Positions 10,375 to 23,468 of a DNA stretch of 64,000 bases are shown here, piece after piece. Under the pieces are notes generated by a model. It was not told the origin of the DNA. It saw only the letters and a list, made by a program, of their open reading frames with translations, and did no database searches. The DNA is from Pseudomonas khorasanensis (GTDB lineage Bacteria > Pseudomonadota > Gammaproteobacteria > Pseudomonadales > Pseudomonadaceae): positions 744,001-808,000 of the forward strand of contig NZ_JABWQP020000001.1 in NCBI RefSeq assembly GCF_014268505.2, read 5' to 3'. Position 1 is the stretch's first letter; every line of letters begins with the position of its first letter. The position numbers were made by a program, and so were the translations under genes.

Positions 10375-10574
10375 TGGGTATCTCCACGCAGGTTTTTGTG
10401 AGCGGTAACCAATGGAGCAAACGCACGCGGAAAAGGTTTTATCGTGATTGCGACAGGGCGACGAACGGCAACCGCTGGTCTGACAGCGTCTCGACAGACG
10501 CCCGCCCGCAAGGCCATGCTGCTCACGCCAGCGCAACGGTCGCGCTGGCTGTCATCAACTGATGGAGGTGTTTC

Positions 10575-10808
10575 ATGCCGGTTTCACACGACTTGTATCA
10601 GGACCTGAAGGTTACAAAAGAAGAGATCCAGCAAAAACGCTCCCAGGATGTGAAGCTCAATTCGTTGCTCGACAAGTACGCGGAAGCAGACAAAGAAGTG
10701 GTCAAGGCAGAAAACAACCAATCCGATGATGACTATGTCAGGACGCTCAAGGAGAAGCGCCTGTTGGTCAAGGATGAAATCGTCCGGCAACTCGAACAAC
10801 GCGCCTGA
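10575..10808 (+). CDS. YdcH/DUF465 family small protein
   Basis: A 77-residue charged helical protein. The sequence 'LLDKYAEADKEVVKAE' followed by 'VRTLKEKRLLVKDEI' fits DUF465 (YdcH), a short antiparallel coiled-coil family of unknown role. A GGAGGTG ribosome-binding site sits 7 bp before the ATG. It is monocistronic; a degenerate REP follows. Confidence 0.82.
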   Translation: MPVSHDLYQDLKVTKEEIQQKRSQDVKLNSLLDKYAEADKEVVKAENNQSDDDYVRTLKEKRLLVKDEIVRQLEQRA

Positions 10809-10820
10809 TCGGCCGACGTT

Positions 10821-10882
10821 TTCGCGAGCAGGCTCGCTCCACCTTTACAAATGCGCCCCCTGCTCGCGATGGCGTCGCTCCA
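10821..10882. repeat. REP element, partly degenerate pair
   Basis: One clear REP core (TTCGCGAGCAGGCTCGCTCC, 10821-10840) is followed about 20 bp later by a degraded second copy (TGCTCGCGATGGCGTCGCTC). It lies between the convergent YdcH and SMP-30 genes, a usual site for REPs. Confidence 0.75.
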
Positions 10883-10903
10883 TTCAATACACATTCTGCT
10901 GGC

Positions 10904-11980
10904 TTACTTCAGCGCCTCCTCCAACCCCATCCGCCCCATGTGAGTCGCCTTCAACGAGCCGAAATACAGCCACTGCCCATACTCTCGCACTGTGGTAATC
11001 GGCGAATAACCGCCGCTGCTCGCGTCCTGCAAGTTGGCAATGACCTTGCCGTCCAGATCCAGCCCCAGCACGAATCCACGCTTCTCCACAGGCTTTGGTA
11101 AAACCGTCAACGCTCGCACGATCATCTTGCGCAGGAACGGATGTTCTGCGGTGCCATCGAGCAACACATTTCGCGGCGAATACAATGCTACCCAAAAACG
11201 GTTGCTGCCATTGAACGCCAGGTTGTCGGGCAGCCCCGGCAAGTTGTCGATGAACACGTCATGGGTGCCAGCCTTGGAACCCTTCAGCCAATAACGGCTG
11301 ATGCGATAGGCGCCGGTTTCATTGACCAGCACATAGGCCTCGTCCGGGCCGAGGGTGACGCCGTTGGCGAACTGCAACTTGTCGAGCAGCACGCTGGTTT
11401 TGCCGCTCTGAAAGTCGTAACGGAGCAAACGGCCATCGGCGCCGTGCTCAATGATCGCCTCGCCATCATGGCCGTAACCCCAGCGGCTGGAGGCATCACT
11501 GAAGTAGGCGTAGTGCCCGGACTTGTCGATCGCTACGTCATCGGTGAAACCGAATGCCAGACCGTTGGCCTCGGTGGTCAACGGAATCACCCGACCCTGG
11601 GCATCAAGCGAAAGCAGGCCTTTGACCGCGTCGGCAATGACCAGCATGCCATTCGGATGACGGGCCAGCCCCAAAGGGCGGCCGCCAGTGTCGGCGAGTA
11701 CCTTGCGCTGCGTGCCGTCGAGACTGCTGCGAATCAGCCGTCCGTCATGCAGGCCGGTGATGAGGAAATCGTCCTCCAGAAGCAACGCCTCCGGTCCTTC
11801 GATGTCGCTCGGCCCGACCTTTACCACGCCTTTGAGGCGCTGGTTCTCGGTATACACGCCTTCGGTCAGCGATGGGGCCGGCGCAGGTGTCCAGGCCACG
11901 GGTTCGACTTTGGTCGGCATCATCAAAAGGAAGGCGATGACGGGAACGATCAGCAGGCACAGTCCGTGTCGTGGCTTCAC
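10904..11980 (-). CDS. SMP-30/strictosidine-synthase-like six-bladed beta-propeller protein
   Basis: A 358-residue protein with an N-terminal hydrophobic anchor (residues ~7-21, LCLLIVPVIAFLLMM) and a periplasmic beta-propeller. Typical propeller text is present: GPEALLLEDD, GRPLGLARHPNGMLVIAD, GFTDDVAIDKSGHYAYFSD, FANGVTLGPDEAYVLVNET and LPGLPDNLAFN. These resemble the strictosidine-synthase/SMP-30 lactonase superfamily, and conserved Glu, Asn and Asp residues for a Ca site appear to be kept. The GTG start overlaps the stop of the hydroxylase fusion gene by 4 bp (GTGA), so the two are translationally coupled. The substrate is unknown; a lactone or oxidised lipid product of the partner enzyme is a reasonable guess. 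Confidence 0.85.
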   Translation of the reverse strand: MKPRHGLCLLIVPVIAFLLMMPTKVEPVAWTPAPAPSLTEGVYTENQRLKGVVKVGPSDIEGPEALLLEDDFLITGLHDGRLIRSSLDGTQRKVLADTGGRPLGLARHPNGMLVIADAVKGLLSLDAQGRVIPLTTEANGLAFGFTDDVAIDKSGHYAYFSDASSRWGYGHDGEAIIEHGADGRLLRYDFQSGKTSVLLDKLQFANGVTLGPDEAYVLVNETGAYRISRYWLKGSKAGTHDVFIDNLPGLPDNLAFNGSNRFWVALYSPRNVLLDGTAEHPFLRKMIVRALTVLPKPVEKRGFVLGLDLDGKVIANLQDASSGGYSPITTVREYGQWLYFGSLKATHMGRMGLEEALK

Positions 11981-13131
11981 GCATCAGCCCTCGTCACGTC
12001 GATGGCCTGTGCAGCCGTATCGCGCAGCGCCAGCATGGAGGCGGCTGACTCCCGTTCGATGCGCCGTTTGAGCAGCAGCCAATTGGCGATGCGCATGAGC
12101 ACGCCGTCGAAGCGATACTCCAGCGTGCGCACGAAGCGTGTGCCGCCATCTTCAGCCGAGCACTCGTAAGTCAGCCGCAGGGACAAACCCTTGTCGCCTT
12201 GCGCCCGAGCGCACCAGCGCCGTCCCGGCAGATATTCAGTGACCGCCCAGCGCAAATGGCCGGCGCGTCCGCCGGCATGAATGTCTTCTTCAAATTGCGC
12301 ACCGGCATGCAGCGGACCTTGCGGGCCGTCAATCTTCAGCGATGAAGGATGCCACGCCGGCCAGTGGCTGACGCTGGCGGCATAGGCCAGCACCGCAACA
12401 GGTTCGCCGGGGATACCGATCTCGTGCTGCATGTACGTCATGGTCATTGGCGAATCACTCAAAGGGGCGGGTTCCGGCTCTCTGTAAAGTGTGCCGAACA
12501 GGTAGTCCATCAAGGGCAGAACGATGTTGAAGTTGCTTTCCTGCATGCGCTCGCGGCGGTGATGCAGTTCATGCAGACGGCGCATCTGGCGGATCCACGG
12601 CAACCGGGTCAACGGATTATGGGGCGGCAGGTGTTCACAGGCGTGGAACACCTCGTAGACCAAATAGCCGAGCACCATGCAGCCTGCGAACAAACCGGCA
12701 ACGTTGGCGTTGAGCCAAGCGAGCAGCCACCAGAGGGGCAGGGTGATCACCAGCGTATGAATCACGATCAGCCAGGCTGGAAACAGAATCACCCGCCAGT
12801 CGCGAGCGCTGTCAAAAGTCATATGGCCGGGCGTGAAAAAGCTGTGATGGTCACCGGCGTGCCGGGCATAAAACATCCTGGCGAAGGTCTTTTTATGATG
12901 ACCGAGATGGCGATGAACCATGTACACGCCAAAATTGAAGAACAGCAGCGTAAGGGGCACGGTCAGCCATTGCAGCCAGCTGACTGAATGCACGGTGCTG
13001 AAGAAGGCAGCGACGGCCACAAGGCCGAACAGCAACACAAACGTGCCGTGCAGCCACGGGTTATACAACGGATGAATGGCCGCACGGTAGCGACTGCGAA
13101 ATGCCTCGGTGGTCTGCCTCAACGGTTTCAC
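11977..13131 (-). CDS. Membrane fatty-acid/sterol hydroxylase fused to an SRPBCC (START-like) domain
   Basis: A 384-residue two-domain protein. Residues 1-220 are a membrane di-iron hydroxylase with about four hydrophobic segments and the His clusters of the family: HRHLGHH (~73-79), HAGDHH (~91-96), HACEH (~163-167) and HELHH (~187-191). Residues ~233-375 form a soluble SRPBCC-like domain (PGEPVAVLAYAASVSHWPAWHPSSL), a fold that binds lipids and polyketides in a deep pocket. The fusion suggests the second domain presents or receives the lipid substrate. The start is GTG with a poor ribosome-binding site. It overlaps the SMP-30 gene, and a LysR-type gene lies upstream on the same strand. Confidence 0.82.
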   Translation of the reverse strand: MKPLRQTTEAFRSRYRAAIHPLYNPWLHGTFVLLFGLVAVAAFFSTVHSVSWLQWLTVPLTLLFFNFGVYMVHRHLGHHKKTFARMFYARHAGDHHSFFTPGHMTFDSARDWRVILFPAWLIVIHTLVITLPLWWLLAWLNANVAGLFAGCMVLGYLVYEVFHACEHLPPHNPLTRLPWIRQMRRLHELHHRRERMQESNFNIVLPLMDYLFGTLYREPEPAPLSDSPMTMTYMQHEIGIPGEPVAVLAYAASVSHWPAWHPSSLKIDGPQGPLHAGAQFEEDIHAGGRAGHLRWAVTEYLPGRRWCARAQGDKGLSLRLTYECSAEDGGTRFVRTLEYRFDGVLMRIANWLLLKRRIERESAASMLALRDTAAQAIDVTRADA

Positions 13132-13232
13132 CTGCGGGTATTGTTGTTATACCCGGCAGATTAGCCGATCCACTGGTGTGTGCAGGGCGAACCTTGAGGC
13201 CACAAGCGCCATGCTCGGGACTGAAGGCGCCG

Positions 13233-14096
13233 TCAGCTCAACGGGTTCCAGCGCTGCGACCAGTCGTCATCGGTTCGGATCACTTCGCGCAACAGATCGA
13301 AGGCCTGCTGCAGCACCGCCGAGTCGCGATCACGCGAGTAAACCAGATAGGTCGGATAGCCAAATTCCGGCGCCTTGGTGACGGCCTCCAGAGCGCCGGT
13401 TTCCAGGTACGTGCGCACGACACGGGTCCGGAAATAGCCGCTGCCGCCGTTTTCGAGAATGTATTGCAGGGCCAAAGGGCCAAGGTTGAAGCTCAGCGCG
13501 GCTTTGGCTTTTTCCGGCAGGGCGGCATCGTGCTGACGACGGAAATCCGGGCCCCAGTCGATGTAGACGTAGGGATCGGGGCGTTCCGGCGCGCGCACCA
13601 GAATCAGCTTTTCCTCAAGCACCTGCTCGACCTGCAGCCCCGGCCAGTATTCCGGTTGGTAGACGAGTGCGGCATCGAGCACGCCCAGTTCGAGCTGGCG
13701 CAACAGGTTCTCGCCGTCGCGGATTTCCATGCGCAATGCGTGTCCGGGGATTTTATCGCGCAGTTCGGCCGCCCAACTGAGCATCAGCGGATTGCACAGG
13801 CTGACCTCGCCACCAATGTGCAGAACGTTGTGATAGCCCTCGGGCAGCGGCAGATCGCGGCGCGCGGCTTCCCAGGTTTGCACCAGTTGATTGGCATAGA
13901 TGACGAAAGCTTCGCCGTTGGCCGTCAACTTCGCCCCGGCGCGATTGCGCACGAACAGCGTGCTGCCTAACTGACTTTCAAGTTTTTGCACCCGGGCAGT
14001 AATCGCCGTTTGCGTAACGAACAGCTTCTGCGCAGCGGCGGCAAGGCTGCCGTGACGGACGATTTCGAGGAAGGTACGGGCGAGGTCGATGTCCAT
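13233..14096 (-). CDS. LysR family transcriptional regulator
   Basis: A 287-residue LysR regulator. The winged helix is at residues ~1-62 ('GSLAAAAQKLFVTQTAITAR'), and the substrate-binding domain fills the rest. The start is the ATG of MDIDLARTF; the open frame above it has no ribosome-binding site. It lies 101 bp upstream of the hydroxylase fusion gene on the same strand. Most LysR genes are divergent from their targets, so control of that operon is possible but not proven. Confidence 0.88.
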   Translation of the reverse strand: MDIDLARTFLEIVRHGSLAAAAQKLFVTQTAITARVQKLESQLGSTLFVRNRAGAKLTANGEAFVIYANQLVQTWEAARRDLPLPEGYHNVLHIGGEVSLCNPLMLSWAAELRDKIPGHALRMEIRDGENLLRQLELGVLDAALVYQPEYWPGLQVEQVLEEKLILVRAPERPDPYVYIDWGPDFRRQHDAALPEKAKAALSFNLGPLALQYILENGGSGYFRTRVVRTYLETGALEAVTKAPEFGYPTYLVYSRDRDSAVLQQAFDLLREVIRTDDDWSQRWNPLS

Positions 14097-14243
14097 GGGG
14101 CGGGGCCGGTGTTTTTGAGGTTGGGCATTGTAAGGCAAAAGCCCCTGCACCTGGCTCTCTCACAGGAAGAGCGCCAGGCACCAATCCACCCTCTCTGAAT
14201 GCAATTACCCCCCGTGCTGAATTGTGAACCCATGAAACGACAA

Positions 14244-14264
14244 ATCCCGCCAAAGGGGCGGGAT
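14244..14264 (-). terminator. Rho-independent terminator after the SCP2 gene
   Basis: An 8-bp GC-rich stem (ATCCCGCC 14244-14251, GGCGGGAT 14257-14264) with a 5-nt loop lies 22 bp downstream of the SCP2 gene. T-rich sequence follows on the minus strand, and a T run (TCTGTTTTT) follows on the plus side, so it may work in both directions. Confidence 0.7.
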
Positions 14265-14285
14265 CTGTTTTTACCGGGCAGCTTC

Positions 14286-14603
14286 TTACGAAGGGAACAG
14301 CTCGGACAGTTTCATCGACAGCATCATATCGCCTTCAACGCGCAGTTTGCCGCCCATGAATGCCTGCATGCCGTCGGTCTCGCCGCTGACGATGCCTTTC
14401 AGGGTTTCACTGTCGAGCACCAGCGTGCAGTTGGCGTCCGGGTTTTCACCTTCCTGGATTTCGCAGGTGCCGTCTTTGACGATCAGTGCGTATTGCTTGT
14501 CTTCGTCGGTGATGTTGAAACCGAAGACCAGATCCAGACCGGCAGCGGCGGCTGGGTTGAACTTGGCTTGCATTGCTTTTACGGCATCAGCTACGGAGGT
14601 CAT
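14286..14603 (-). CDS. SCP2 sterol-binding domain protein
   Basis: A 105-residue single-domain SCP2 protein: a small alpha/beta fold with a tunnel for acyl chains or sterol-like lipids. Family text is clear: 'VFGFNITDEDKQYALIV', 'CTLVLDSETLKGIVSGETD' and 'AFMGGKLRVEGDMMLSMKL'. The start ATG has an AGAAAGGA ribosome-binding site 7 bp upstream. It follows the histidine-phosphatase gene by 62 bp on the same strand, a likely two-gene unit. Bacterial stand-alone SCP2 proteins have no assigned role. Confidence 0.9.
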   Translation of the reverse strand: MTSVADAVKAMQAKFNPAAAAGLDLVFGFNITDEDKQYALIVKDGTCEIQEGENPDANCTLVLDSETLKGIVSGETDGMQAFMGGKLRVEGDMMLSMKLSELFPS

Positions 14604-14665
14604 GGTTCGATCCTTTCTGGTAATAGGAGCTGTGTGGTTACAGCCAGGGTCACAGTAAGCCGGAC

Positions 14666-15376
14666 TCAGCGAAAAGTGATGAGTTCCGGGGCCTTCAGCA
14701 GTTGCAGGTGTGCGTGACTGTTGAAGGAAGCCAGAGCCACCTCGCGACCGCGAAACTTCAATTGGTTGAGCGAGGTGTTGACGATTTGCCAATTCAATTC
14801 AAAGGCCTGCCTTGCAGGCATTTGCGTAATCAGGTGAAGCAGGGCGGTGATGGTGCCGCCGGAAGTGAACACGGCGATTTTCTGGTTTTTTTCCGCCAGA
14901 TCGAGGATGCGATGCAGGCCGGCGTGGACCCGCTCGACAAAACCCAGCCAGCTTTCCAGTCCGGGTGGATCGTAGGTGCCGGCCAGCCAGCGTTCGACGA
15001 TCAGGGCAAAGATGCGCTGGAATTCGCCACGGTTTTGCGCGGCGTTGCGCAGGATGTCGAGGGCTTCCGGCTCCCTGGACAGCAGGTCCGGGAGCAGGGC
15101 ACGAATCACCGCATCGGCATCAAACTCGTTGAAGGCGGAATCGGTTTCGAGAACGGGAGTGGTCAGGCCTCTGGCGCTGAATTGTCCCAATGCGCTCGTG
15201 GCGGTGTGTTGCTGACGGCGTAGGTCGCCGGCAATGCAGCGATCAAAACTGACGCCGAGGTCGGCAAGGTGCTGACCGAGAATTTCTGCCTGACGAATGC
15301 CGATCGGAGAGAGGACGTCATAGTCGTCTGCACCAAAGGAGGCCTGGCCATGTCGTATCAAGTAGATGCTGCCCAC
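14666..15376 (-). CDS. Histidine phosphatase family protein (phosphoglycerate-mutase-like)
   Basis: A phosphohydrolase of about 236 residues in the branch-1 histidine phosphatase superfamily. The phospho-acceptor motif LIRHGQAS is at the N-terminus, and the second catalytic His region is replaced by 'IAVFTSGGTITALL', as in several bacterial members. GTG 15376, giving VGSIYLIRHG, was chosen because it puts the motif where the family has it. The frame is open further upstream to a TTG at 15439, so the start is uncertain. The SCP2 gene follows. Confidence 0.82.
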   Translation of the reverse strand: MGSIYLIRHGQASFGADDYDVLSPIGIRQAEILGQHLADLGVSFDRCIAGDLRRQQHTATSALGQFSARGLTTPVLETDSAFNEFDADAVIRALLPDLLSREPEALDILRNAAQNRGEFQRIFALIVERWLAGTYDPPGLESWLGFVERVHAGLHRILDLAEKNQKIAVFTSGGTITALLHLITQMPARQAFELNWQIVNTSLNQLKFRGREVALASFNSHAHLQLLKAPELITFR

Positions 15377-15580
15377 GTCCGCGTCATCCCGGTACGTTGA
15401 AGGTCTGGCGAGGTTATGAGGATGACGGAGAGCTGTCAATGAAAAAACATACGCTTGTTTGAAATGCTCGTTCCAGCCATGTTGCCAGAGGTTTCACGGC
15501 TGGCCGACGAGCCGGCGCATGGGTATGCTTGAGCCATCCCGCGCGGGTTTTGCATCCGCGCATTGTTTTGAGGAGTCTCT

Positions 15581-16612
15581 GTGGAGTTTTTCACCGAATA
15601 CGCCAGTTTCCTGGCCAAGACGGTCACGCTTGTGATCGCCATTCTGGTCGTGCTTGCCAGTTTTGCCGCGATGCGCAGCAAGGGTCGGCGCAAGTCAGCG
15701 GGCCAGTTGCAGGTCAGCAAACTCAATGATTTCTACAAAGGGTTGCGTGAGCGCCTGGAGCAGACGCTGCTCGACAAGGACCAGCTCAAGGCCTTGCGCA
15801 AGGGCGAAGCCAAGGCCGACAAAAGCGAGAAGAAACAGAAGAAAAAGCCTGATACCAAAGCTCGGGTGTTTGTGCTGGATTTCGACGGCGACATCAAGGC
15901 CTCGGCGACCGAAAGCTTGCGCCATGAAATCACCGCACTGCTGACCCTCGCTACGCCAAAAGACGAAGTGGTACTGCGTCTGGAAAGCGGTGGCGGCATG
16001 GTCCACAGCTATGGCCTGGCGTCTTCGCAACTGGCGCGCATCCGCGAAGCCGGCGTGCCGTTGACCGTGTGCATCGACAAAGTCGCCGCGAGCGGTGGTT
16101 ACATGATGGCGTGCATTGGCCAGAAGATCATCAGCGCACCCTTCGCCATCCTGGGATCGATTGGTGTGGTGGCGCAGTTGCCCAACGTCAACCGCCTGCT
16201 GAAAAAGCATGACATTGATTTCGAAGTGCTGACGGCCGGTGAATACAAGCGCACCTTGACCGTGTTTGGCGAAAACACCGAAAAGGGCCGGGAGAAGTTT
16301 CAGGAAGACCTCGACATCACCCATCAGTTGTTCAAGAACTTCGTCTCGCGCTATCGCCCGCAACTGGCAATCGACGAAGTGGCCACTGGCGAAGTTTGGC
16401 TCGGCGTGGCCGCGCTGGACAAACAGCTGGTTGATGAGCTCAAGACCAGTGACGAATACCTGGCGCAGAAGGCCAAACAGGCCGATGTCTATCACCTGCA
16501 CTACGCCGAGCGCAAAAGCCTGCAGGAGCGCATCGGCATGGCCGCGAGCGGTTCAGTGGATCGCGTACTGCTGAACTGGTGGAGCCGCCTGACGCAGCAG
16601 CGCTTCTGGTAA
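15581..16612 (+). CDS. sohB: Inner-membrane signal-peptide-peptidase-like serine protease SohB
   Basis: S49-family peptidase of 343 residues. One N-terminal membrane segment (residues ~10-30) anchors the protein, with the catalytic domain in the periplasm. The nucleophile Ser is in VAASGGYMMA (~residue 171), and the candidate catalytic Lys lies in the GEYKRTLTVFGENTEKGREK region. A charged Lys-rich linker (KKQKKKPDTK) precedes the catalytic domain, as in SohB. The start is GTG with TTGAGGAG upstream. A strong terminator follows. Confidence 0.92.
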   Translation: MEFFTEYASFLAKTVTLVIAILVVLASFAAMRSKGRRKSAGQLQVSKLNDFYKGLRERLEQTLLDKDQLKALRKGEAKADKSEKKQKKKPDTKARVFVLDFDGDIKASATESLRHEITALLTLATPKDEVVLRLESGGGMVHSYGLASSQLARIREAGVPLTVCIDKVAASGGYMMACIGQKIISAPFAILGSIGVVAQLPNVNRLLKKHDIDFEVLTAGEYKRTLTVFGENTEKGREKFQEDLDITHQLFKNFVSRYRPQLAIDEVATGEVWLGVAALDKQLVDELKTSDEYLAQKAKQADVYHLHYAERKSLQERIGMAASGSVDRVLLNWWSRLTQQRFW

Positions 16613-16638
16613 AAAAGCGATATCGCAGGCATAAAAAA

Positions 16639-16668
16639 ACGCCGGTCAGATGACCGGCGTTTTTTTTG
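16639..16668. terminator. Bidirectional rho-independent terminator
   Basis: A 10-bp stem (ACGCCGGTCA / TGACCGGCGT) with a 2-nt loop is flanked by seven A on the left and eight T on the right. It serves the convergent sohB and DUF934/cysI units. Confidence 0.92.
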
Positions 16669-16673
16669 CAGAC

Positions 16674-17151
16674 TTAACGACGACGGAACAGTGGCAGCGG
16701 TTCGTCGGCGGCCGCCTGGTACGTCACGGAGAAGTCTTTCAGACCTTCAAGTGCCTCGTACGGGTCTTTGTCCGCGCGGATAGCGAACGCATCAAACCCG
16801 CAACGGCGCATGTAGAACAGCTGATCCCGCAACACGTCGCCGATCGCCCGCAACTCACCCTTGAAACCATAGCGGTCACGCAGCAGACGGGCGTTGGAGT
16901 AGTTGCGGCCGTCAGTAAACGCAGGGAAGTTCAGCGCGATGACCTGAAACTGATCAACGTCTGCACCGATTTCCTCGGCTTCCTCATCAGCGTCCAGCCA
17001 GACGCCCAGGCCGCCATCGCGGGCCTGGAGCATGCGGCTGTGCTCGCGCCACAGTTGCAGAGGCACGATCAGGTCGTCGCAGTTGCTGATCTCGTCGATG
17101 TTGAAATCCTTCGGCAGCAAGTGCCAGGTTTCATCGACGACTTCGTTGTTT

Positions 17152-17168
<17 letters not shown>
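16674..17168 (-). CDS. DUF934 protein, sulfite-reductase accessory
   Basis: A 164-residue protein of the DUF934 family, nearly always encoded just after cysI in Pseudomonas and relatives. It starts MQRIIKNNEVVDETWHLL and carries the family text 'FPAFTDGRNYSNARLLRDRYGF'. Its role in assimilatory sulfate reduction is inferred from this constant linkage. Its start overlaps the end of cysI by 17 bp, so translation is probably coupled. Confidence 0.9.
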
Positions 17169-18810
<1,642 letters not shown>

Positions 18811-19102
18811 ATAAGTCCTGTTCTCAGGCTTTGGGCTACTCGGAAACGCTGCGTTTTCGCTTGCTGAAGTCCGATTATGCCTCTGCAATTCTGCGCGCAC
18901 GGCCGCGCGCTCCCTAACGGAGCCGGGGCAATATACCCGTTTGCAGTTATGCGCAAAAGTGATGTTTGAGTATATGTAAAGAACCAAATCGCCTAACGAG
19001 AACAGTTATTAACTATTCCACATTTGTCGTGCGGGCAATCATCGTCTTAACTGTGGACGAGTCTTTCTGCAATCACCGACAAAACCGATAAGAGGCGATG
19101 CA

Positions 19103-19216
19103 ATGAGCAACCCGACCAAGGCAAGGAAAAGCGACAGTAGCGTTGATGCGTGGGCCATTTTGTTTCTGATTATTCTGGTCGTGGGAACGGCCGTGTTCTG
19201 GGTCAGCCATCAATGA
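19103..19216 (+). CDS. 37-residue single-span membrane peptide
   Basis: A short open frame encoding MSNPTKARKSDSSVDAWAIL and then FLIILVVGTAVFWVSHQ. It has a polar, positively charged N-terminus and one hydrophobic span (~residues 17-34). An AGAGG ribosome-binding site lies 7 bp before the ATG, and a strong hairpin follows the stop by 9 bp. These features together make translation likely although the gene is too short for routine calling. The topology predicted by the positive-inside rule puts the N-terminus in the cytoplasm. Function is unknown. Confidence 0.6.
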   Translation: MSNPTKARKSDSSVDAWAILFLIILVVGTAVFWVSHQ

Positions 19217-19225
19217 ACCAAAGCT

Positions 19226-19252
19226 CCGGGAACGGCCATGGGCCGTTCCCGG
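19226..19252. terminator. Hairpin between the small peptide and DUF2970 genes, weak terminator
   Basis: A 12-bp perfect stem (CCGGGAACGGCC / GGCCGTTCCCGG) with a 3-nt loop lies between two convergent genes. It lacks a clear T run, so it may pause or protect transcript ends rather than act as a full intrinsic terminator. Confidence 0.5.
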
Positions 19253-19258
19253 GCTGGC

Positions 19259-19477
19259 CTAAAGCCCCGCCAGATGCAGCACCAGCTTGACGATGCCGAA
19301 CAGCGTCAGCGCGAATATCGCCGTGAACAGAATGCCCAGCATGACGAAATGGCTGGGTTTGCCGTGGGTAAAGTCCCTTTCCCGATTCTTGCCGCTCTGC
19401 ACCCCGAACGCCGCCGCCAGCACGCTGTGCAGCATCTGCCAGAAGGTCGGCGGTTTGTTGTCGACTGGATCGTCCAT
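19259..19477 (-). CDS. DUF2970 small membrane protein
   Basis: A 72-residue protein with one strong C-terminal membrane span (MLGILFTAIFALTLFGIVKL). The N-terminal text 'FWQMLHSVLAAAFGVQS' is typical of DUF2970. A GAGGGA ribosome-binding site precedes ATG 19477. The family has no known function. It lies between metH and the 37-residue peptide gene and appears monocistronic. Confidence 0.85.
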   Translation of the reverse strand: MDDPVDNKPPTFWQMLHSVLAAAFGVQSGKNRERDFTHGKPSHFVMLGILFTAIFALTLFGIVKLVLHLAGL

Positions 19478-19602
19478 AAATCCCTCGTCTGTGGTGTGTT
19501 CAGACAAGCATAGCCAACCCGCTGAAGAACACAGCAAAGCTAATCGCGAAGAGGCCGGCACAGACGCCTCATCCTCGCTCCTGCAGGGTCTGTGAGGCTG
19601 GA

Positions 19603-23313
<3,711 letters not shown>

Positions 23314-23468
23314 GTGGACTACTCGAAAAGACCATTACGAAGGAGCGGGATCATAGCAAACCTGTGCGCTTTTGGAGCATACAAGCCATTTGCATGAATA
23401 TCGCTCATGTTGGTACGAGCGTCATAAAGGTAGAATCGCGGCCTTTTTTCATCATCGGGATCAGCAGC

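Noticed and set aside
23314..23468. Search for a cobalamin riboswitch upstream of metH
   Set aside because: The leader is short and lacks the conserved aptamer elements seen at 28901-29100 and 30030-30222.
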